From: Methylotuvimicrobium alcaliphilum 20Z
Lineage (GTDB): Bacteria > Pseudomonadota > Gammaproteobacteria > Methylococcales > Methylomonadaceae
Assembly (NCBI RefSeq): GCF_000968535.2
Contig: NC_016112.1
Coordinates: 2,914,001 to 2,978,000, forward strand
Length of the DNA stretch: 64,000 nucleotides
Direction of reading: 5' to 3'
Shown in pieces: positions 47,542 to 53,915 of the stretch. Within the stretch, counting starts at the first letter, position 1. Every line of letters begins with the position of its first letter. The notes below the pieces were generated by a model. That model was not told where the DNA came from and did no database searches. It saw nothing but the letters and a program-made list of their open reading frames with translations. The position numbers were made by a program, and so were the translations under genes.

Positions 47542-47562
47542 TATGTTCGATAACGTACGGAC
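47542..47562 (+). promoter_or_regulatory. Stress-type box, site 14
   Basis: ATGTTCGATAACGTACGGAC, matching the consensus at every fixed position, 394 bp before the CsbD gene at 47957. A TAACGT hexamer lies 18 bp past the GAC. The gap 47397-47956 shows no convincing gene. Confidence 0.65.
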
Positions 47563-47956
47563 ATTATTTGATATTTGGGTTAACGTAAATTTCATGTTTG
47601 TATAACATCGCACCCCGTTAATGCTCAATCATACCAAGCTACAAATCGCTTTTAAGGAATTGGGCGAGAGTAGGAAAGCATTATTTCCTGTTGTAGCCGT
47701 ATCTGTTTTTTGTGTACGACACTGGCAAATAACACCAGTGCGGCTTACATACAGCGTCTGTCGCTTGATCCTGAGTGTGGTAAAGAGGTCTATATGTTAT
47801 CGTCATCTGTGGTGGGTTTTGTTGGAGGGCTAGCTTTTGCCGTTTCCCAGCAAGCCGCACCATTCGACTGAAGCTAGCCCCTAATGGGGAATGGAAAAAA
47901 CAATAACGCTGATTGAAATAGCGCGAAATTATCATAAACCAAGTGGAGAACTAAAA

Positions 47957-48157
47957 ATGAGCTGGAATCGAATAGAGGGTAATTGGAAGCAATTCAAGGG
48001 TAAGGTTAAGGAAACATGGGGCGATTTGACTGATGATGAAATCGATCAAATCGCCGGTAAACGCGATATTCTTCTTGGCAAAATCCAAGAGAAATACGGG
48101 ATTGCGCAAGACGAAGCTGAAAAGAAGGTCAAAGACTTTGAGGATTCGCTCGATTGA
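47957..48157 (+). CDS. CsbD-family stress protein 1
   Basis: 66 aa from the ATG at 47957 (GGAGAACTAAAA upstream); 22 extra codons to 47891 lack a start signal. Text-book CsbD: SWNRIEGNWKQFKGKVKETW, LTDDEIDQIAGKRDILLGKI, QEKYGIAQDEAEKKVKDF. Small helical general stress protein of unknown mechanism; a terminator follows. Confidence 0.93.
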   Translation: MSWNRIEGNWKQFKGKVKETWGDLTDDEIDQIAGKRDILLGKIQEKYGIAQDEAEKKVKDFEDSLD

Positions 48158-48208
48158 CCTTGATATGCGGCCACTATAACATTAACCGCATTCTGCGATA
48201 ACTCAACA

Positions 48209-48234
48209 ACCACCGGCTAAAAGCCGGTGGTTTC
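48209..48234 (+). terminator. Terminator of the CsbD gene
   Basis: Ten-base stem ACCACCGGCT/AGCCGGTGGT with an AAA loop and a short T run, 51 bp after the CsbD stop. Confidence 0.75.
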
Positions 48235-48264
48235 GATTAACAAATTGAAAATCCGAATACGGCG

Positions 48265-48525
48265 TCAATGCAGTATAAGCGAGCCAAGATTTTTCGCGAA
48301 CGCTGAAATGGGTTCGTCCCATTTCAGCAGTGAAAAAGGTGAACAAGGATGCCCAGGATCACAATTACCGGCTAAAAGATTATAAATACTCAGGACGGAT
48401 GATGAACTCGCTCCTGTATCCGAAAGGCTATCACCCAACACATATAAACTGGAAAAAGATGCCGCTCCGGCAGAGCCGCTTCCAAAAAATAACATCCATA
48501 TTATTGTAATAACATACTTTTTGTT
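48265..48525 (-). pseudogene. N-terminal fragment of a GDSL/SGNH esterase
   Basis: The frame encodes a signal-peptide-like segment (KKYVITIIWMLFFGSGSAGA) followed by ASFSSLYVLGDSLSDTGASS, the block I motif of SGNH/GDSL hydrolases with the catalytic Ser in GDS. It stops about 75 residues later, with none of the other catalytic blocks. The first ATG in frame falls inside the signal peptide; codons before it read INNKKYV with ATA where a start would be. It is therefore broken at both ends. The DNA 48526-48900 contains no other gene. Confidence 0.65.
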
Positions 48526-48907
48526 GTTTATTGTTATAGCTCCGGTAGAAATAACGGTGATTTAATTAAGTGCTCGATCAATCTTTGTAAGCCAAGAAAA
48601 ACATCGTCCCTCGGTAAAATTGTTCTAAGCTCCTAATGTAGGAAAAAACAGGGGAAATTATTCTAAAAAAGCGCTATTTAAAACTTAAGAAATTGAATTT
48701 AAAGGGATTTAAACGACTATGCCGAGCAAATTTCGACTTTCATCCAAGAAGACATATAAATATTTGATTTTATTTGTGCAATGTTTACTTCACTGAATCA
48801 AGAAACTCTCCCAAAAAAAGTTTCATACTCGGCTTATCCGACTTAGTCTGAGCGCTACATACAAAAAATCGACCTCTGACACTGTACGCTAACCAATATA
48901 GCCACTT

Positions 48908-49741
48908 TCACTGTGCAAATGCATAGCTAGACTTTGTTCGTTTTGCTACGTACATCGCCTCATCGGCGCGCTTGATCAAATCGAATACGGTGATACCGTC
49001 TTTCGGACAAATCGAGATACCAATACTCGGTTTGATGATGAGTTCCCCTATGCTGAGCTGACAAGGTACTGCAATAACATTCGTGATCTTTTCCGCAATG
49101 ATCTTGACGTCATTAATGTCTCCAAACTCCATCAGCAAATACAAAAACTCGTCCCCCCCGTAGCGGCTAACTGTATCGACTTCGCGAGTACCCTGTTCTA
49201 ACCGTTGGGCAATGATTTTTAACACGGCATCCCCGATTTCATGTCCGTGCGTATCATTAATGTCCTTGAAATTATTAATATCGACGAACATCACTGCTAA
49301 ATTCCAACCATGGCGTTTGGCCTGGGCTAATCCATGCTCCAGCCGGTTGACAAACAGCTCGCGGTTTGGCAAACCGGTCAAAGGATCATGAAAAGCCGCA
49401 TGCCGTGCGGCTATCTCATCTTGGGTGACCATGTTCAGCCGTTGTTTCAATAGGTGGTGCACATCAACCTCTACCTCCAACGCCTGATTCACTGCTGATA
49501 ACTCGTCTACTGCTTGCCCCATCTTGGCTTCTGTCGCTTCGTTCTTTTCAAGTAGATCTCCAACATCTGTCGGTTGATTATGAGTACCGGCTATTTCCTT
49601 ACGAGTTGTGTTGACTGACGACAATTCTTCGACACACTCCTCTACCAAGTCTTTTATGTCTTCGCTTTGCTCGAGCAGTCCGGTCAGAGACTTGGTCTGT
49701 AATGCCTTTTCAGGAGTTTTTAACTTTGGGTTGGTTTTCAT
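48908..49741 (-). CDS. Soluble diguanylate cyclase (coiled coil-GGDEF)
   Basis: 277 aa from the ATG at 49741 (AAAAGAAA upstream); a longer frame to 49906 would add a hydrophobic N-terminus but overlaps box site 15. Residues about 1-105 are acidic and helical (TGLLEQSEDIKDLVEECVEE, TEAKMGQAVDELSAVNQALE). The GGDEF domain (about 115-277) has DPLTGLPNRELF, I-site REVD five residues before YGGDEF, and KRADEAMYVAKR. It makes cyclic-di-GMP with product inhibition. Box 15 lies 112 bp upstream. Confidence 0.9.
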   Translation of the reverse strand: MKTNPKLKTPEKALQTKSLTGLLEQSEDIKDLVEECVEELSSVNTTRKEIAGTHNQPTDVGDLLEKNEATEAKMGQAVDELSAVNQALEVEVDVHHLLKQRLNMVTQDEIAARHAAFHDPLTGLPNRELFVNRLEHGLAQAKRHGWNLAVMFVDINNFKDINDTHGHEIGDAVLKIIAQRLEQGTREVDTVSRYGGDEFLYLLMEFGDINDVKIIAEKITNVIAVPCQLSIGELIIKPSIGISICPKDGITVFDLIKRADEAMYVAKRTKSSYAFAQ

Positions 49742-49853
49742 GGTCGATATTTCTTTTCGGCTTGTTGTGTAATGATTGGTTATGCCGACCGGTAGCCTTT
49801 CAGTCAGACTGGAAACGATCAAGTTTTTTATTGTGTGCAAATAAGTCAATGCC

Positions 49854-49874
49854 GTCTGTACGATAGCAAACATA
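49854..49874 (-). promoter_or_regulatory. Stress-type box, site 15, upstream of GGDEF gene
   Basis: Minus-strand ATGTTTGCTATCGTACAGAC, 112 bp before the chosen GGDEF start; divergent from site 16. Confidence 0.68.
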
Positions 49875-49934
49875 ACTGAATTGAGCACAACTTCTATAGT
49901 TCTCATCGAACTAGCGACCTATCAACTCCTTTTA

Positions 49935-50100
49935 TCCTGAAAAATCGTTCAACATAATTGAAGGTGCGGTGTGTGTTTGGCGAGGATATCGGCAGCAGGG
50001 CAGATTTTAGCTCCTCGGCAATTGCTGAGTTACAAGGATGGTGTGAACGCAGTAAATGCAGGAGCATAAGAAGCCCGCCCGATTTTTTGAGCAACGATTC
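49935..50100. repeat. MITE-like repeat family 3, partial copy h
   Basis: Contains GGTGCGGTGTGTGTTTGGCG, GATATCGGCAGCAGGGCAGA and GCTCCTCGGCAATTGCTGAG as in other family-3 copies; termini degraded. Confidence 0.55.
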
Positions 50101-50106
50101 TTTTAG

Positions 50107-50127
50107 TATGTTCGCTAACGAACCGAC
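50107..50127 (+). promoter_or_regulatory. Stress-type box, site 16, upstream of BON/DUF883 operon
   Basis: ATGTTCGCTAACGAACCGAC, 364 bp before the BON lipoprotein start; 127 bp of that is a family-1 element. Confidence 0.68.
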
Positions 50128-50255
50128 ACTAGCAAGTTTTACGATTAGGATTGGCTTAGGGTTTTGGTGAACATACATCCTTACCCTGCAATGATGATAA
50201 GGAAAAACGCCACCGACGTTTAGCAAATCCTTCTTCATTTAAATTTTTCAGCTTC

Positions 50256-50382
50256 TATACCTTTCGCACTTCAAATTTCGGCAGCGCCTAAGGAGGGACT
50301 GGCATAAGAGCCTACAGGGACGCATTCACGGCGTCCTTTGACGGTTACCCCGGCGCCGAATTTTAATCTACGATTAGGTATA
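50256..50382. repeat. MITE-like repeat family 1, short copy i without the central hairpin
   Basis: TATACCTTTCGCACTTC to CTACGATTAGGTATA, only 127 bp: both ends present, the hairpin arms deleted. Confidence 0.8.
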
Positions 50383-50491
50383 ACAGCCTCAATAAACCAT
50401 TCACAACCGAGACTGCCGATAAGTGTGTAGACGATTATCACGTATGTGATTCAAACCCATCGCTTAAGGCGGATAATTTGGAGATTTAGCC

Positions 50492-50806
50492 ATGAAACAA
50501 TTTATTAGATTATTTACCGCATCTATTTTGGCCCTGACATTATTGTCAGCGGTCGGTTGCGCGACGACAGAAAAACGTTCAGGAACCGGTGAATATTTTG
50601 ACGACAGCGTCATCACCACTAAAGTCAAGGCACAGTTATTAAATGAGCCCAATCTGAAATCCGCCCAGATCAATGTTGAAACCTTCAAGGGCGTCGTTCA
50701 ACTTAGTGGTTTCGTGAACTCCCAGGCCGATATTAATAGAGCGGTCGAAATTGCACGTAGCGTCAATGGCGTACAGTCGGTTAAGAATGACATGAGACTG
50801 AGATAA
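50492..50806 (+). CDS. BON-domain lipoprotein, OsmY-like
   Basis: 104 aa. Signal peptide with lipobox LLSAVGC gives a predicted acylated Cys near 24. The rest is one BON domain (FDDSVITTKVKAQLLNEPNL, FKGVVQLSGFVNSQADINRA, VNGVQSVKNDM). GGAG precedes the ATG. First of a run of five same-strand genes with small gaps or overlaps. Confidence 0.9.
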   Translation: MKQFIRLFTASILALTLLSAVGCATTEKRSGTGEYFDDSVITTKVKAQLLNEPNLKSAQINVETFKGVVQLSGFVNSQADINRAVEIARSVNGVQSVKNDMRLR

Positions 50807-50817
50807 GGAGCTCTAAC

Positions 50818-51054
50818 ATGGAAACATTTGACAAAGTATCACAATCAGCTCATGAGGCTTTCGACAAGATGGCCGATGCAACCAGCCATGCGGCAGAAGC
50901 AATCGGTGAAAAAGGAGAGCAATTTAAAAATGCTGAGCAGCAAATGGTCAAGAATTGCCGCGGTTATATCCGCGAGTATCCGATCATGTCAGTGGGTATT
51001 GCGGCAGCGGCTGGCTTTTTGCTAAGTCGGCTATTAAGCAAATCACCCTATTAA
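50818..51054 (+). CDS. DUF883 membrane-anchored protein 2
   Basis: 78 aa, 11 bp after the BON gene, AAGGAG upstream. Same architecture as the protein at 35004: KMADATSHAAEAIGEKGEQF helix, then MSVGIAAAAGFLLSRLLSK membrane anchor. Confidence 0.87.
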   Translation: METFDKVSQSAHEAFDKMADATSHAAEAIGEKGEQFKNAEQQMVKNCRGYIREYPIMSVGIAAAAGFLLSRLLSKSPY

Positions 51055-51120
51055 CCCATCAAGTATCATGAGCCAACAAACCACAAACTTATGTCGATTC
51101 AAATTCAGGAGTAATCCATT

Positions 51121-51351
51121 GTGGAAACCATAGACAAAGCAGCCAGTTCAGCGCATGAGACTGTCGACAAGATCGCCAATGCAACCACGCATGCGGCTGA
51201 AGCCCTTGGCGATAAAGGTCAGCAACTGAAAAATGCAGAACAGCAATTACTCGAAAATTGTCGATGTTATGTCCGCGACAATCCAATAACTTCTCTGGGT
51301 ATTGCGGTAGCGACCGGTTTTTTGTTAAGTCGCGTCATTAGCGGCCGTTAG
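51121..51351 (+). CDS. DUF883 membrane-anchored protein 3 (GTG start)
   Basis: 76 aa starting with GTG at 51121; CAGGAGTAATCCATT provides the ribosome-binding site. Very similar to protein 2 and ends RVISGR like protein 1, so the three are close paralogues. Confidence 0.87.
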   Translation: METIDKAASSAHETVDKIANATTHAAEALGDKGQQLKNAEQQLLENCRCYVRDNPITSLGIAVATGFLLSRVISGR

Positions 51352-51361
51352 ATCTCTTTTC

Positions 51362-51805
51362 ATGAACGCTAATGCAAAGGATGAGGCTATAGAACAACAA
51401 ACTTCCTCGCGCGCCTGCCCACCTCCAAGTGAAACCGCCATTCTGGAAGACACTCAATCGCTATGGCATGAATTACATGGGCTTGCGTATGATCGTTTAA
51501 GACTCGCTACGCTTGAGACACAGCGGGCGGGTCAGAGTCTGGTGACCATGATCATTTCAGGAGTGATGATTGCTCTTTTTCTGAGTAGCGCATGGCTGGG
51601 AGTCATGGCGGTAGTGGTAGTGGAACTAATCGAAAAAGATGTCACGTTGAGTAACGCCATTCTCCTTGCCGTCGTTGTCAACTTGCTGATCGCGTTGGTT
51701 CTCTTTAACGTGATACGCCTGAAGGCACGCGATCTGGGATTTCCAGCAACTCTCCGCAGTCTTCAACCGAGACACAAGCCATCGGGGAAAGGCGTGGAGT
51801 CATAA
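51362..51805 (+). CDS. Phage-holin-family membrane protein (DUF1469-like)
   Basis: 147 aa. Helical N-terminus (WHELHGLAYDRLRLATLETQ) followed by two hydrophobic helices (about 61-88 and 96-122) and a basic tail: the PF07332/YqjE-like arrangement. E. coli yqjE lies in the yqjCDEK stress operon with the DUF883 gene yqjD, the same order as here. Despite the name it is not phage derived here. Confidence 0.85.
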   Translation: MNANAKDEAIEQQTSSRACPPPSETAILEDTQSLWHELHGLAYDRLRLATLETQRAGQSLVTMIISGVMIALFLSSAWLGVMAVVVVELIEKDVTLSNAILLAVVVNLLIALVLFNVIRLKARDLGFPATLRSLQPRHKPSGKGVES

Positions 51806-52185
51806 TGGTTGTCTATCGTCAAAAACAAAGTGTGTCTAGATCGCTGAAGCATCGGATCAGAGATGCGGAGGCGCAATTATTGAATCGTCAACGGAAAATC
51901 GATACACGCTCTGCAACGCTTATCCGGGATATCCGCCTACAAATAACCGCTCCGTCAACCTTGCTGTTGGCGGGCGGCATCGGCTTTATCATTGGCGAAC
52001 TCACCAAGCGTCAAGACCTGAAATGCCGAGACACCACCGACAAACCGGTCGCTGCCGAGACATCACCGCTGAAAACCGCGCTGAGCCTTATGGGTTCGAT
52101 GCGCACTTTATACACGGCCCTATTACCTTTAGCATGGATAATAAAATCCTATCACCAACCGGGCGAAACCAAGTCACGGGAATAG
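51805..52185 (+). CDS. YqjK-like hypothetical protein
   Basis: 126 aa, start overlapping the previous stop (TAATG). The basic N-terminal helix (SLKHRIRDAEAQLLNRQRKI) and one hydrophobic segment (TLLLAGGIGFIIGELTKR) resemble YqjK-type partners; the C-terminus has a second weak hydrophobic stretch. Assignment rests partly on position in the DUF883-holin-like operon. Confidence 0.65.
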   Translation: MVVYRQKQSVSRSLKHRIRDAEAQLLNRQRKIDTRSATLIRDIRLQITAPSTLLLAGGIGFIIGELTKRQDLKCRDTTDKPVAAETSPLKTALSLMGSMRTLYTALLPLAWIIKSYHQPGETKSRE

Positions 52186-52220
52186 CCTAACGCTTCGACG
52201 GGATACCCAAATGATTGACG

Positions 52221-52442
52221 CTAACTCTTTTTGCCCGCGTAAAGCAACAATACTCCGCCGACTACAATTGCCGCCACGCCTGCCCAAACCGGTACATTGA
52301 CCGTTTCGGTATCTTTAACCGTTAGCTCCAAAGGGCCAAGCTTGGCCTGCTGGGTTTCCTTGGTATAGCTGAACTGGCCATACGCTAAACCCAAGATTCC
52401 GGCTATGACCAGCACGATTGCGATTATCTTGATTGAATTCAT
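52221..52442 (-). CDS. Small two-helix membrane protein
   Basis: 73 aa. N-terminal transmembrane helix (IKIIAIVLVIAGILGLAYGQ), a conserved-looking loop (FSYTKETQQAKLGPLELTVK, then DTETVNVPVWAG) and a second helix (VAAIVVGGVLLLYAGKK). I recall very similar proteins in proteobacterial stress clusters but cannot name the family with certainty. GAGGG precedes the ATG. Confidence 0.75.
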   Translation of the reverse strand: MNSIKIIAIVLVIAGILGLAYGQFSYTKETQQAKLGPLELTVKDTETVNVPVWAGVAAIVVGGVLLLYAGKKS

Positions 52443-52495
52443 TTCGCCCTCTATTCATACTAAAATATCGTTCGACTTCGTTAATAAATCCTAGT

Positions 52496-52658
52496 TATAC
52501 CTTTCGCACATCAAATTTCGGTAATGCACGAGGAGACGCCGGAGTGTCCGACAAAGGCTTTGCCTCAGCATGGATCTGGCATAGAGCCTAAATGAACGTA
52601 TTCATGGCGTCCTTTGACGGACACCCCGGCGCCGAATTTTGATCTACGATGATGATAT
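52496..52658. repeat. MITE-like repeat family 1, short copy j without the hairpin
   Basis: TATACCTTTCGCACATC to CTACGATGATGATATA; like copy i it lacks the CCCAGCACC arms. Confidence 0.8.
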
Positions 52659-52748
52659 ATGGACTCCTCACTCTGTATCAGGCTCTGCCATAGCTTGGTT
52701 TCTTTTAGACTTTCGATAAAACAGGGTTTCCATTACGATGGCTGCAGC

Positions 52749-52898
52749 CTACAAGACTCTTCGGCCTTGTATGACGCGCAACACGATCAAAACAACCGCG
52801 AGTACGATCAGAATGTGAATGAATCCACCCATGGTATAAGAAGAAACCAGACCCAATGCCCAGAGGATGATTAAAATAATCGCTAGTGTTTGAAGCAT
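52749..52898 (-). CDS. 49-aa Lmo0937-type membrane protein
   Basis: Short gene from ATG at 52898 to TAG at 52749. Protein: one helix LQTLAIILIILWALGLVSSY, then TMGGFIHILIVLAVVLIVLR and a QGRRVL tail, the pattern of the tiny Lmo0937/DUF5670-type membrane proteins. GGAGAATTACA gives a clear ribosome-binding site. Lies between other stress-type genes. Confidence 0.82.
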   Translation of the reverse strand: MLQTLAIILIILWALGLVSSYTMGGFIHILIVLAVVLIVLRVIQGRRVL

Positions 52899-52996
52899 TG
52901 TAATTCTCCATTGAAATTAGTTATTTGTCGGCGATAAAAATTGAAATCGAACCAACGTTTCGGTAAGCCGCCATTTTCCGGCTTATTGTATTCGTA

Positions 52997-53182
52997 TCAA
53001 TCGTCATCAAGCTCGTCCTTAACATCTTCCTTTGCATCGCCATAACCCGACTGGACTTTGCCGATGTTCTTTTGAACTTTTCCTTCAATCTCCATGCCTT
53101 CGTCGTCAAATACCTTGCCGGCAACTTCTTTGGCTTTGCCCTTGGCCTCTTCGACTCTGCCTTTTACTTGATCTTTGTTCAT
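52997..53182 (-). CDS. CsbD-family stress protein 2
   Basis: 61 aa: MNKDQVKGRVEEAKGKAKEV, DEGMEIEGKVQKNIGKVQSG, YGDAKEDVKDELDDD. Typical CsbD length and composition. AAGGAGACACTC precedes the ATG. Box 17 lies 96 bp upstream. Confidence 0.92.
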   Translation of the reverse strand: MNKDQVKGRVEEAKGKAKEVAGKVFDDEGMEIEGKVQKNIGKVQSGYGDAKEDVKDELDDD

Positions 53183-53278
53183 GAGTGTCTCCTTATTAAA
53201 ATAATATAGCCATGAATAAAGCCCAGTATCGAAACTTTATATGACTGAATATAGATACTACCTATAAAAACGAGAATA

Positions 53279-53299
53279 GTCGGTGCGGTAACGAACAGA
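53279..53299 (-). promoter_or_regulatory. Stress-type box, site 17, with -10-like TAGTAT
   Basis: Minus-strand CTGTTCGTTACCGCACCGAC; TAGTAT on the minus strand (53255-53260) lies 18 bp past the GAC; the CsbD start is 96 bp downstream. The rest of the gap to 53661 shows no gene. Confidence 0.7.
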
Positions 53300-53661
53300 T
53301 AGTTATCTCTACAAGATAGATAATAAAAACTTGGCATGTAAGATATCCAATGATGTACGCGCCGTAATATTATGTTAAATCTAATGCTTACCATCAAAAT
53401 CTGTATCCTCTACCTAAAAAAACGAGAGGAGCTAAACGGTTAACAAATGGTTGTGATTGGTTGCATGAATTTAGAAGTTTAAAAAATCGATTATCGACGG
53501 ATCGACTTGCTAACCAACAACTAACGACAGAGTTAGTCGGATCATGAAACATTGATCCGTTATCACTTACCATAAACCTGCCGCGCATTCACACACAGAA
53601 TTCTGTTATTAAAAAGCTGTCTGTGCTATTATTCGCGTTTTTTAAATTTAGGACCAAGTAC

Positions 53662-53880
53662 ATGGCAAAAGAAGATCAAATCGAAATGGAAGGCAAGGTT
53701 GTCGAAACCCTACCGAATACGATGTTCAGGGTTGAACTCGAGAATGGGCATATCGTCACCGCACACATTTCCGGAAAAATGCGTAAACATTACATCCGTA
53801 TTCTGACCGGAGATAAAGTTAAGGTAGAAATGACGCCTTACGATTTAAGCAAAGGAAGAATTACCTTCCGTATGCGCTAA
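53662..53880 (+). CDS. infA: Translation initiation factor IF-1
   Basis: 72 aa S1/OB-fold protein of standard length, starting [20 protein letters not shown]. It binds the 30S A site during initiation. The ATG at 53662 follows AGGACCAAGTAC and gives the family's normal N-terminus; an upstream in-frame extension is spurious. Convergent with clpA across a shared terminator, the common gammaproteobacterial infA-clpA neighbourhood. Confidence 0.97.
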   Translation: MAKEDQIEMEGKVVETLPNTMFRVELENGHIVTAHISGKMRKHYIRILTGDKVKVEMTPYDLSKGRITFRMR

Positions 53881-53900
53881 TCCCGCGCAAGTGCGGGATT
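53879..53900. terminator. Bidirectional terminator between infA and clpA
   Basis: Stem AATCCCGC/GCGGGATT with a six-base loop, overlapping the infA stop and 16 bp from the clpA stop. Confidence 0.7.
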
Positions 53901-53915
53901 AGCGAACGATAACCG

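Noticed and set aside
47621-47833. 70-codon plus-strand frame upstream of CsbD
   Set aside because: No ribosome-binding site and no recognisable features.
51362-51805. Prophage remnant, from the holin-like gene
   Set aside because: The DUF1469/YqjE family is chromosomal in many proteobacteria; no other phage gene is near.
53179-53588. Two small minus-strand frames between CsbD and infA
   Set aside because: AT-rich intergenic DNA containing box 17; products lack any pattern.
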